A stretch of DNA of 64,000 bases from Pelagomonas calceolata (taxonomy: Eukaryota; Sar; Pelagophyceae; Pelagomonadales; Pelagomonadaceae), in contig CAKKNE010000003.1 of the NCBI GenBank assembly GCA_918797485.1, forward strand, positions 2,170,001-2,234,000. Reading direction: 5' to 3'. The position numbers and the translations under genes were made by a program. Numbering within the stretch: the stretch's first letter is position 1; the number at the start of each line of letters is the position of its first letter. The notes below the pieces were generated by a model. That model saw nothing but the letters and a program-made list of their open reading frames with translations, did no database searches and was not told where the DNA came from. This document shows positions 42,773 through 51,505 of the stretch, in pieces.

Positions 42773-44809
42773 ATGCCACCCCGCGCCTTCGCCGGGCCCC
42801 TCGGCGTGAACCAGGGCGAGGGCATCCCGCCGCCCCGCGACTTGATCACTTCCGACACGCCTCCAGGAACTCCTCGAGATGACGACGACGACATTACTGT
42901 AGCGTCGGTATGTAACATCGGCATGCGGGGCAACAAGAAGGCCATGGCCGGCGCCGTCCAGGTCATGGACGAGTCCATGACGCCGGAGCAGGGTCTGTTG
43001 AATTTGAGGAGGAAGATCGCCCTACAACTCAAGGGCGGCTCGCATGGTCTGATGCGGTGCTGGGTGCTGTTTAGGAACAGGTCTGGCTCCACGAAGCAAG
43101 GCATTACGTTTGCGGAGTTCAAACGTGGACTAAAATCCTACGCTATCGACGCCCCGGAACGAGTGGCGAGGGAGATGTTCAATAGGATGGACGCTTCCGG
43201 AGATGATCATATTCAGATCAAGGAATTTATCGACCACGTCATGGGCCGCTGGGACCCGTCGGCGAACGTGCTCGGGGGCCACAAGTCGGCGGCGGAGATC
43301 GCGAGGATCGGCAGAATGGCTAAAAATGTGATGGTCAAGGACGCAGTTGATGATACGCTCACGGTGGAGCGGGGTCTCGTGATGCTGCGGCAGAAGATCG
43401 GCCAACGACTCGCTTCGGGTCCCGGTGGGTTGCTGCGGTGCTGGGTCAACTTCCGGCAGCGCGCCGGTGCCTCCAAGGAGGGCATCACGGCGTCCGAGTG
43501 GGAGCGCGGCCTCAAGATGTACGGCGTGCCCTTGAATAAGGCTCGAGCTCGCGAATTGTTCGACAGGATGGACGCTTCTGGAGATGGGTATATTCAAATC
43601 AAAGAATTTATTGATCAGGTCATGGGGCGATGGACGGCCGAGGCCAATATGCATACCGGAGGGAAATCTGAGGACGAGGTTAGAGGTAAGGACGGCGAAG
43701 GCAAACGGCGCGCGTCGCTCATGGTCAAGGACAAGGTCGACCCGTATATGACTGTTGAGGACGGGAAGCTCGCCCTGCGACGGGTCATCGGCCAGCGGTT
43801 GAAGTCCGGTCCCAATGGTCTCATGAGATGCTGGGTCGAGTTCCGGAATCGCGCCGGGTCGTCGAAGGAAGGTATTTCTCGGAGCGAGTTCAAACGTGGA
43901 TTGAAGCTCTATGGCATCCCGCTGCACCCGTCCAAAACTGATGAACTATTTGATCGGATGGACGCGTCGGGCGACGGCTACATTCAGATCAAGGAATTCA
44001 TCGACCAGATCATGGGCCGCTGGGACGCTTCCGTGAACGCGGGCGGCATGGAGTCGGCCGGTACTGATGGGTTAGGTAATAGACTTACGGAAGGCAGGAA
44101 ACGCGCCTTGGAAGCCGAGCAGCGGGCGTCCAAAAAGACGTTAGCTATAGATGCCGACGGCGCTCTCACTATTTTACGGGCCAAGGTGTCGCAACGACTA
44201 AAACCGGGCGGCCACGGCTTGCAAAGGGCGTGGCGCGCGTTCCGCAATTCAGGCGGCGGCGACCACGAGGGCATTCCTCGCTCGGGTTTGGATCGCGCTT
44301 TGCATGCTTTTGGATTACCATTAGATAAACCCACAACAGACGAAATTTTCGCGCGGCTCGACGTTAATGGTGATGGCTTTATCCACGAGCACGAGTTCGT
44401 GCGGGTCATCATGGGGCGATCGAAGCTCAAAGCGAGACCTAGGAAGGAGCCTGAGAAGCCTCCTATTGTCCTGAAGAAGCCTCCCGTGCCGAAGAAGAAG
44501 GCTCCTCCACCAGAGCCCGAACCGCTCCCCGAGCCGGAACTGCCTCCCTTGGAGCGACCTAGAACCGCCGACGACACGCCTAGAAGGCGGAAGTCGCCTC
44601 TGAAGAGGCCTGGTAGCGGTACGTCGCCGTACAAGCCCCAGGAACTGGCGCGGCCATCCACAAGCTCCTTGACGGGCCGCTTCCAGTCCAAGGGCAAGCA
44701 GCCCGGAGCGGTGTTGAGAGAAAGGATTCAAGCATCGCTGGGCAAGCGCGGGCAGTTCCGCCGGCGCAACCCGGACCTCGCGGCGTTACAAGCGTACGAC
44801 ATGCAATGA
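42773..44809 (+). CDS. Protein of four tandem EF-hand repeats
   Basis: 678 residues from ATG 42773 (MPPRAFAGPLGVNQGEGIPP). After an acidic linker there are four repeats of about 130-150 residues, each with a helical module (MTPEQGLLNLRRKIALQLKG, LMRCWVLFRNRSGSTKQGIT) and an EF-hand: FNRMDASGDDHIQIKEFIDH, FDRMDASGDGYIQIKEFIDQ (twice) and FARLDVNGDGFIHEHEFVRV. The loops DASGDGYIQIKE keep all calcium ligands. The last 130 residues are Pro/Lys/Arg-rich. Repeats 2 and 3 are closest, suggesting recent internal duplication. Inference: cytosolic or axonemal calcium sensor. Confidence 0.82.
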   Translation: MPPRAFAGPLGVNQGEGIPPPRDLITSDTPPGTPRDDDDDITVASVCNIGMRGNKKAMAGAVQVMDESMTPEQGLLNLRRKIALQLKGGSHGLMRCWVLFRNRSGSTKQGITFAEFKRGLKSYAIDAPERVAREMFNRMDASGDDHIQIKEFIDHVMGRWDPSANVLGGHKSAAEIARIGRMAKNVMVKDAVDDTLTVERGLVMLRQKIGQRLASGPGGLLRCWVNFRQRAGASKEGITASEWERGLKMYGVPLNKARARELFDRMDASGDGYIQIKEFIDQVMGRWTAEANMHTGGKSEDEVRGKDGEGKRRASLMVKDKVDPYMTVEDGKLALRRVIGQRLKSGPNGLMRCWVEFRNRAGSSKEGISRSEFKRGLKLYGIPLHPSKTDELFDRMDASGDGYIQIKEFIDQIMGRWDASVNAGGMESAGTDGLGNRLTEGRKRALEAEQRASKKTLAIDADGALTILRAKVSQRLKPGGHGLQRAWRAFRNSGGGDHEGIPRSGLDRALHAFGLPLDKPTTDEIFARLDVNGDGFIHEHEFVRVIMGRSKLKARPRKEPEKPPIVLKKPPVPKKKAPPPEPEPLPEPELPPLERPRTADDTPRRRKSPLKRPGSGTSPYKPQELARPSTSSLTGRFQSKGKQPGAVLRERIQASLGKRGQFRRRNPDLAALQAYDMQ

Positions 44810-45400
44810 CCAAGACCCATGACCATCCCCGCGCACGACTCTGTTGCCTACCTGCCCGCGCGGCCCCGCTTAGCCCTTTTGCGTAAGGAAGCGGACCAAT
44901 TGAATATGTGCCTACCCTACCCTACCCTGCGACTTGTGTTTCCGCGGCCGCGCGGCCGCGCGATTTGCCGCGTGGCGGATCGGGGCGCGCCATACCCGTC
45001 TCCCGTTCCAAGACTTAATGCGGCTTGTGTTTGACGCTTGCCCGCGGCGGCGGGTTCGAGGCCTGCGTGTCCACACAAAGTGAAACAAGGGCAAACTCAC
45101 CAGCCACTCGCGCGACTCCGCGTCCGGCGATATATCAGACCGATCGTACACTTCTAACCGCCAAGCGACATAAGGGAGCAAAAGAAACCGCGACCAATGA
45201 GACGGTCGCGCTCATTAATTGCTGCCTTGCAAAAAAATTGCTCGCACTCGGCGGCGACGCGTCCGCCGGCACGAATCAGTTTGATCCGCGCGGCGCCGCA
45301 ACCGCGCCGTCTCGGCCAGCTGCGTGCGGCGACGACCTTACGACAATTAAGTGACGCCCCGCGGTTCGCGAACGGCGCGCCGCTCGCAGACAGCAACAAA
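44810..45400. other. Intergenic region
   Basis: 591 bases, no gene recognised; contains a short CCTAC run (44911-44926). Confidence 0.4.
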
Positions 45401-46055
45401 ATGGGTGCCGCCGCGTCCTGCGTAGGAAGCAAGGAGGACCCGATCACGTCGGGCGACGTCGAGGTGGCCCAGGAGGCCTGGGCCAAGGGCATCGTCGACA
45501 TCGGCAAGGTCTACCAGGACAAGGGCGACTAGCGGGCCGCGGCGTCCACTCTACCAGGCTTTTTTCACGAGAGCGCGGCTCGCGACGGTTTCGCGACGGT
45601 TTCGTTCCTCGCAGCAAAGCCAAGGCCGAGGAGGTCATCACGGAGCTCTACGGCTTCAAGGAGGAGGGCATGGAGGTGCTCTTCAAGCCGACGAAGGCGA
45701 GCGAGGTGCCGATCCGCCACGACTACGACCAGGCCGTGTCCTACTTCGTGGGCGCCGCGGCGGCGGGCGACGACATTGGGATCAAGGAGGACAAGGGCTT
45801 CGCCATCAACCCCTGGACGGTACGGTGCGGCGTCGAAACACGTATCCGCGCCTCACGGTGCGCGCGCAGGCGGTGCGCTTCGAGAACAGCAAGACGATCC
45901 TGAATGCCGATTCTGCCACAGCGATGGGCGAATATTACTTCACGACGCTCGAGGGCACGGTCGCGAAGGTCGAGTACACGTTCCAGTACAAGCGCGGCGC
46001 GGACGGCAACCTCAAGATCGTCGTCCACCACTCGTCCCTGCCGTACTCGCCCTGA
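45401..46055 (+). CDS. SnoaL / CaMKII-association-domain-like protein
   Basis: Exons 45401-45531, 45615-45819 and 45870-46055 give 173 residues. The reconstructed protein reads GDVEVAQEAWAKGIVDIGKV, ELYGFKEEGMEVLFKPTKAS, YFVGAAAAGDDIGIKEDKGF AINPW, VRFENSKTILNADSATAMGE YYFTTLEG and VEYTFQYKRGADGNLKIVVH HSSLPYSP, a pattern I know from stramenopile proteins often labelled phosphoribosyl-AMP cyclohydrolase; the fold looks like the SnoaL/CaMKII-AD alpha-beta barrel. MGAAASC at the N-terminus suggests N-myristoylation/palmitoylation. Intron 1 is GC-AG (45532-45614); intron 2 is a 50-base GT-AG intron. Confidence 0.72.
45532..45614 (+). other. GC-AG intron
   Basis: Starts GCGGGCCG and ends CCTCGCAG; the join GACTA + CAAAGCC keeps the frame (DYKAKAEE). 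No introner termini. Confidence 0.7.
45820..45869 (+). other. Short GT-AG intron (50 bases)
   Basis: GTACGGTG...GCGCGCAG joins INPWT to AVRFEN in frame. Confidence 0.7.
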
Positions 46056-46102
46056 GCGGGTCACCTGTACAAAGTAGGTATTCACAAAAAATCTTATGCA
46101 CA

Positions 46103-48159
46103 CTACTCGTCCGCCCGGAACCCGTTGTATTCGGCGCCCTGCGGCGGGCACCAGCCCCGATGCTTGAAGTCAACAATGCCCGCGGTGTAGGGCTTGAAGG
46201 AGCCGTAGTCGCGATCGTGCGTATAGGACACGCAGCGCGGGTCGGGCGGACCGCCTTCTTTTTCATACGCCATCTGGTGCGCCATCGCACCCTCACTTTC
46301 CCTCCACGCCAGGCCATGGTTCCAGATGACGAGGTTGAGGCGCTCGCCACTCGTAATGTGATCCGCGCCGTGGCGCCTCGCGCCCAGATGTACCACGCAC
46401 GCGCCCACGCGATGGTGGTACGTGTGCTTGTGGCACCGGTGGTCCGCCGCGCCGATCATCCCACAGAAGACCAACCCACACCCCTCGAAGTCCCGCCCGA
46501 GACAGACGTTGAACGTCACTGCGAGGGGACGTGGAGGTTCGCGCCATCGACGCGACGTAGAACTCAAATTTCAACGCCGAGTCACCGACCGTCCGAGTCG
46601 TCCGTGTGGACGTCCAGGTGACTGTCCTCGTCGGCCCGATATTTGACAACAAACGCGTGCGTCGAGTCGAAGCCAGTGGCTGGGTCGCCCCGGTCTGACG
46701 AGGAGAACAGCTCCCGCGCGAGCGGGAGCAGCACGAGGCGCTGCAGTGCTACCATGAGCGGCTCGAGGCCGATGTCGTTGACGATGATGCCTGTGTGAAC
46801 GATTCTGACCGCATGCGTCGATGGCGTGGAGGCTGACGCCGTCGCTGCACCGTAGTTGTTCATGCTGTTCGGTCGCGCCGCCGGTAGTTTGCTCGCGTAG
46901 AAGTAGTCGACTTCGGCCAAGAGCGCCGTCGTGAACTCTGCGGAAAACAAATCAAAGGCATACACGCCCTCGCAGACCTCCTCGACGCAGCGCCGCAGGT
47001 CTCCCGCCTCAATCGCCTCGACCAGCCGCGGTGCGAGGGCGCTCTTTGGTAGTAGTACAGGCGGCGCGAACGGTCCGGGCGTAGACACGGCCGTGGCCAG
47101 CGCCGACGCCTCGTCGATATCTCCGAAAAGGCCGATCTTGTGCGCCGGCCACTCGTTTCTGTAGGCGTCGATCACTCGCCTTCTTCGGGAGTGGTCGCTC
47201 GCCGCGTGGCGCCACCGATCCGAACCGTCGTCCTCAAGCGCCGCCCGTAGGCCCTCGACGACCGCCTCGAGTCCGAAGGGCTCGTCGCTCCGGGAGGCGA
47301 GGAGGGCGTAGAACTGGAGGCCAGCGCGACGCCCGTGGTGGTCCGCGTCGTCGTCGACGACGATTGTGCGGCCGAGCGACGCCTGGCGGATGCGCGGCGG
47401 GCCTTCCCGCGAGGCGTACACCAGCCTAAACCACACGCCGGCCTCGTAGGGCCGGTCACCTCGCACGACCACGTCCACATAAAACGGTGCTTTGCCGTCG
47501 CGGACCGCCTTGCCCGTCGTCGACAAATTGACGCCCGGGCAGCGCCGCGGCGGCGTGATCGCGAGAACAGAACCCTGGACGCGCGCGATCGCGGCGTTGA
47601 GCTCGTACCCCAGGCCCGGCGCGACGGAGGCCTCGGCGTAGAACGGCTCGCGGCAGGATGCAATGACGGCATCCACCAAATCGCCCGGAAGTGATGCGCG
47701 CAGTTGTTCCGCCTCGGCGTCGCGCTGGGCCTCGGCCTCAAATTTTTGACGCCTTTGAGCCGCTGCGTGCAGCCGCCTTATCTCGTCCCGGGCCTCCCTA
47801 TTTTGCGGGTCGAGCTGCGCGGCCCTTCGCAAGTCTTCGTAGGCCGCGCCGAAGTGCCCGAGCTTCCTTCGCGCGCAACCGCGCCGTACCAACGACGGGG
47901 CGCAGACGCCCAGGTCGAGCGCTCGCGTGGCCGCCTCTTCGGCTTCGGTTAAATCACCGTTCAAAACATAGGTACGTGACTGCGCCAATAGCGCGGCCTT
48001 CCGCTTGTCGGGCGAGCCCGCGACCGCTAATGCTTTTCCGTAGAAGTGCAGCGCGGCTGTCAGGTCGCCGGCGTCGCGTTCTTTGTCGCCTTGCTTAAGC
48101 AGGTCGTCGCTGGCGTCGCTCTCGTCTGCCTTGGCGCCGCCGCGGAACCAGTCCATCAT
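46103..48159 (-). CDS. TPR protein fused to a prolyl-4-hydroxylase-like 2OG-Fe(II) oxygenase
   Basis: Exons 48159-46851, 46790-46590 and 46518-46103 give 641 residues (first ATG 48159). Residues about 18-135 are three TPR units (GDLTAALHFYGKALAVAGSP; GDLTEAEEAATRALDLG; GHFGAAYEDLRRAAQLDPQN). After an unrecognised middle, RPNSMNNYGIIVNDIGLEPL and HAFVVKYRADEDSHLDVHTD then DSDVTFNVCLGRDFEGCGLV form the oxygenase: HTD iron ligands, a distal His (GARRHGADHI) and Arg (SGERLNLVIWNHG). Both short introns interrupt this domain and both are decayed-introner-like. A TPR plus hydroxylase arrangement recalls prolyl-hydroxylase-type proteins; substrate unknown. Confidence 0.78.
46519..46589 (-). other. 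Intron with introner core
   Basis: Starts GTCGGTGA, contains TTGAAATTTGA and GCGTCGATGGCG, ends CCCTCGCAG. Joins TDDSD to VTFNVCLG. Confidence 0.8.
46791..46850 (-). other. Intron with introner core and one terminus-like end
   Basis: 60 bases (a multiple of three without a stop, so easily missed). Contains CCTCCACGCCATCGACGC and ends TTCACACAG, like the introner 3' end. Joins SMNNYG to IIVNDIG. Confidence 0.78.
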
Positions 48160-48518
48160 CGTCACGATCTCGTCTCGTGTTATGTCTGGCCCTGCCCGAC
48201 GATCTCTTTCGACGCGTTAGCGCCGCACGGCCTTTAAAACCGTTCGCAGAGCAGTGAGTGTTGGGGCACTTGTGGAGCCGTCGCGGCGTCTCACAGAGCC
48301 CAGCGATGCTCCGCGCGACTGTGACGATCTGTTTGACTGCACGCGTTGCTTTGCACCTCGCAGAAACGCGCAGGCAGGCAGCAATCAGCCCGAGCTCTGG
48401 ATGCTCTGCTGCAGGCAGAGCAGTCACAATTTAGCTCGAAGGCCTGCCACAGCGCGAAAGGGGTTCCGGCTGGCTACGACATCTGTGCAGCTGTGCACTG
48501 CGATACACAGAGCGAGTC
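48160..48518. promoter_or_regulatory. Divergent intergenic region
   Basis: About 360 bases between the TPR-oxygenase gene and the small plastid-protein gene; no palindrome copy. Confidence 0.4.
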
Positions 48519-48761
48519 ATGCGACGCGTGGTGGCAGCCATCCTGGCACTCAGTGCGACTGCTTTTGTAGCACCGATTCAGCCGCCCGCTGCACCGAAAC
48601 CCCAGCAGCTCGTCGTCCTGCGCGGTGCGAACGATGAGTCCATCTTCAGCTCAGAGAAAATTGGAAAAGCAGCGTTCATCATGATCCCGTTTATGTGGGG
48701 CGTGATCGACTGGGCGCACCCGCCGTGGTACGACGTCGTGCTCGACGCGTTCCGAGGATGA
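48519..48761 (+). CDS. Small plastid-targeted membrane protein, overlapping the next gene by ATGA
   Basis: 80 residues. MRRVVAAILALSATAFVAPI shows a signal peptide ending in ATAFVAP, the ASAFAP-type cleavage motif of red-lineage secondary plastids. The mature part has one membrane segment (IGKAAFIMIPFMWGVIDWAH) followed by PPWYDVVLDAFRG, like small thylakoid proteins. No family is assigned. Its TGA (48759-48761) overlaps the ATG (48758) of the following fusion gene, whose product also starts with a plastid signal. Confidence 0.65.
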   Translation: MRRVVAAILALSATAFVAPIQPPAAPKPQQLVVLRGANDESIFSSEKIGKAAFIMIPFMWGVIDWAHPPWYDVVLDAFRG

Positions 48762-50299
48762 GGTTCCTACTCGTATCCACAGCGGCGGCTCTGAGCGTGC
48801 CGGGCACCCATAAGCGGCAGATCCGCATCGCGCCCGGCCTGGAGGTCACCGTGCTCGAGGCCGACGAGGGCAAGCCGGGCGGCGTCCACACGGGCACCGT
48901 CACGTGGAGCGGCGGCCGCGCGCTTGCAGGCTATCTCTCAGAGAACGCACATCTCGTGCGCGGCAAGCGGGTCGCCGAGATCGGCTGCGGCTGCGGCCTC
49001 GTCTCGCTGACGTGCTGCGCGCTCGGGGCGGACGCGGTGCTCGCCACAGACGTCGAAGACGACGCTCTGGCGCGCGTCGCGGGCGCACCCGACGGCGCGA
49101 AGCTATCTACATCCATATTTGACATCTTCAGCGAGTCACCTCTACCGCCTTGCGACGTGCTGGTGGCCTCCGACGTGGGCTACACGGAGAAACTCGCCTT
49201 GGGCTTTGCGCGCCGCGCCGCCGAGGCCGTCGCGGCAGGCGCCACCGTCGTGACCTCGGACTCGACGAAGCTTCGCTGGACCGAGTTCCTCGCCGACGCG
49301 TCGCGGCTGACGGGACGCGACGTGCGGGCCTTCAGCTGGCGCGACAAATCGAACCCGTACGTAAGGCCCGCGAGTGTAGCCGTGCTACGACCGTTCCGGA
49401 TCGGCAGCCGGCCGTCGAAGCTCGCCATCGTGCAGGCGGAGAGGGTCCGGAGCGCTCTCAACGTCTCTTCTGCGCTTATGCCTATCGACGCGGCGGGTGA
49501 TATACAAGGAAGCAAGGAGGACGCGCCGCTCGCGCGGAAAGGGGTCGATTTCACGGGATCGCTCGACGACGCTCTCTTAGATGGCACGATCGACGCAGCG
49601 GTCCATAGCTGCAAGGACATCCCTCCGCAGAATCGGTGGCGCGCGGGCCTGACCATAGCCGCGTGCCTACCCCGCGCTGACGTGCAAGACGTCCTGGTCG
49701 GGCCCTACGCGTCCTTGCAGGATCTGCCAGCCGGCGCTAGGGTAGGATCGGCGTCGATGCGGCGGCAGGCGCAACTCTTAGCGCGGCGGCCGGACGCGCA
49801 AGTTGTGAACATCCGCGGCAATGTATTGGAAAGACTGGCTGCACTCGATGCTGGTGAAGTAGACGCCCTGATTCTGGCCAAGGCCGGGCTTGACCGGCTC
49901 GCAGAGGCTCGGGCAGATGTCCATCCGATACCGCTGGATGACATGTTGCCCGGCGCGGCGCAAGGAATTATCGCCGTCGTGTGCCGCGCCGACGACGCGG
50001 CGACGGCGGCGATTCTAGACAACATAGACGACCGCGCGGCGCGTCGTTGCGTGGCCGCCGAACGGGCGCTGCTCGACGTCGTTGATGAGAGCCTGCGACG
50101 AAAGTGGCCGGGCAGACCACCGGTCGCCGCCTACTGCTGCGGAAGCGTCCTGCGGGGCAAATTGGCGACGCCGGACGGCTCGGCCGTCGTCGAGGTGTCG
50201 GAAGCCCTCCACGACGGCGAGTCGTTCGAGGACCTCGGGCGGCGCGTGGGGCACGCGCTGGTCGAGCAGGGCGGGAGCGCGTTCCTTTCCGGCTACTAG
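48758..50299 (+). CDS. Fusion of a class I SAM methyltransferase with hydroxymethylbilane synthase (HMBS) domain
   Basis: 513 residues. MRFLLVSTAAALSVPG is signal-like. Residues about 20-210 are a METTL21-type methyltransferase (VAEIGCGCGLVSLTCCALGA, ATDVEDDAL, LVASDVGYTEKLALGFARRA). Residues about 213-513 are HMBS (porphobilinogen deaminase, tetrapyrrole synthesis in the plastid): IGSRPSKLAIVQAERVRSAL, IDAAVHSCKDIPP (catalytic Asp in KD), ARVGSASMRRQAQLLARRPD, VNIRGNVLERLAALDAGEVD and LPGAAQGIIAVVCRADD. The region that normally has GGC, whose Cys binds the dipyrromethane cofactor, reads KWPGRPPVAAYCC (about residue 448); that Cys is absent, though Cys occurs eight residues on. Activity is therefore doubtful. 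No intron. Confidence 0.8.
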   Translation: MRFLLVSTAAALSVPGTHKRQIRIAPGLEVTVLEADEGKPGGVHTGTVTWSGGRALAGYLSENAHLVRGKRVAEIGCGCGLVSLTCCALGADAVLATDVEDDALARVAGAPDGAKLSTSIFDIFSESPLPPCDVLVASDVGYTEKLALGFARRAAEAVAAGATVVTSDSTKLRWTEFLADASRLTGRDVRAFSWRDKSNPYVRPASVAVLRPFRIGSRPSKLAIVQAERVRSALNVSSALMPIDAAGDIQGSKEDAPLARKGVDFTGSLDDALLDGTIDAAVHSCKDIPPQNRWRAGLTIAACLPRADVQDVLVGPYASLQDLPAGARVGSASMRRQAQLLARRPDAQVVNIRGNVLERLAALDAGEVDALILAKAGLDRLAEARADVHPIPLDDMLPGAAQGIIAVVCRADDAATAAILDNIDDRAARRCVAAERALLDVVDESLRRKWPGRPPVAAYCCGSVLRGKLATPDGSAVVEVSEALHDGESFEDLGRRVGHALVEQGGSAFLSGY

Positions 50300-50364
50300 C
50301 CCGCGATAAATTAGAATAATAACCCACAAGTTTACGGCCTCCACACGCCGTCGACGCGACACGC

Positions 50365-50937
50365 TCAGAGCCCCACCGAACTCAGATAGGCGTCGAGTGA
50401 TACCAGAGACGCGTCGTAGGCCGCCGCCGCGTCGGTCTTCTTCTTCTTCTTGAGCAATGCCGCACAGGCGTCCGCGTCCTTTTTAAAGGCCTTGAACTTC
50501 TGCACTTGGACGATCTTGTCCGGGTTTTGGGTCGAGTTGATGCGGAACGCGTTCGCGAGCAGGAAGCCGGCGGCCTCGAGGTCGTCCAGCGCGCCGTCCT
50601 TCTCGGCGAAGAGCGCCGCGATGTCCGTCGATTTCTTGTAGGCCTTGGCGCCCTCGGTTACTCTCGCATTATATCGCTCCTTCGCTCGTAGCAAATAGGC
50701 GCCGCCTGCCGTCGCGCCGCCCGACGCGTCGACCTCCGCTACTCGCGCGAAGGCCGTGACGGCCGCGGCGATCGATGCGGTGCCGAAGGTCTTTCTCGAG
50801 ACGGCTGCTGGCTTTTGAGCCATGGCTCTTCTTAGATTTGCGAGGGCGTCATCCGTTGCTGTGGGTGTTGTGGTTCGCTGAGCTACAAGGGCTGCAGCAG
50901 TGATGCATAGCGCTGCGAGAGCCGTGTGGCGCAGCAT
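50365..50937 (-). CDS. Thylakoid-lumen four-helix protein (PsbQ/Psb31-like)
   Basis: 190 residues. MLRHTALAALCITAAALVAQ is a signal; a second possible lumen-type segment is TFGTASIAAAVTAFARVAEV. The mature part is all helical (YLLRAKERYNARVTEGAKAY, FAEKDGALDDLEAAGFLLAN AFRINSTQ, KIVQVQKFKAFKKDADACAA, YDASLVSLDAYLSSVGL), as in the PSII extrinsic PsbQ and Psb31 proteins. Assignment to a named subunit is not possible. It converges with the HMBS fusion; the 65-base gap holds an introner-core-like CCACACGCCGTCGACGCGAC. Confidence 0.65.
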   Translation of the reverse strand: MLRHTALAALCITAAALVAQRTTTPTATDDALANLRRAMAQKPAAVSRKTFGTASIAAAVTAFARVAEVDASGGATAGGAYLLRAKERYNARVTEGAKAYKKSTDIAALFAEKDGALDDLEAAGFLLANAFRINSTQNPDKIVQVQKFKAFKKDADACAALLKKKKKTDAAAAYDASLVSLDAYLSSVGL

Positions 50938-51505
50938 TGCTCCGAATTCTTTGTTGGTTGCAGCGATGGGTCGGTAGAGATGCTACGGATGTCCTTCTGA
51001 GCACGATAATGCTCCTCGTGGTGCTATAATAAGGCTCAGAGCCAAGTTTGTGGTGTTGCAGTAAACCCGTGCGCACCGGAAAGCGCGGTTCTGGACCGAC
51101 GGAGGAGCGGTCGATACGCCTCGGGCAGCAAGCGTAGGCAACAGAGGGGTGCCTAGAGCTGGCGGAACTTGCGAGGGCAAACACAGAGCTCAGCTTTCGT
51201 ATTGAGTCTGAGCCAAACTCTGCGGCGCGGAGACGACGGCAGGGTTTGCGTACCGCATCGCATCCAAACGGCTGAGAGCCGCAACGTATCGAAACCTACG
51301 CCGCCGCCGCACAGTTTGAACGCGGCCAGCGAGGCAGAGCAGCCTTGACCTGACCCTTGCTCTTACGTGCGCGCGGGCCGTAGGGCGACCACGCGTCGTT
51401 AGCGCTACCTGCTGGTCTACTGCTACCTCCCTGCCTGCTGCCTGCGCGCCCAAGGCCCGCAGGACCCAGGAATAAAAGGAGGGGCGACGACCAGAACACG
51501 CGAAA
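50938..51505. promoter_or_regulatory. Divergent intergenic region
   Basis: 568 bases between the lumen-protein and MAP-kinase genes; no gene or palindrome copy seen. Confidence 0.4.

Noticed and set aside
44911-44926. CCTAC run as a telomere-like or interstitial telomeric repeat
   Set aside because: Only three units of a five-base word; too short and not CCCTAA.
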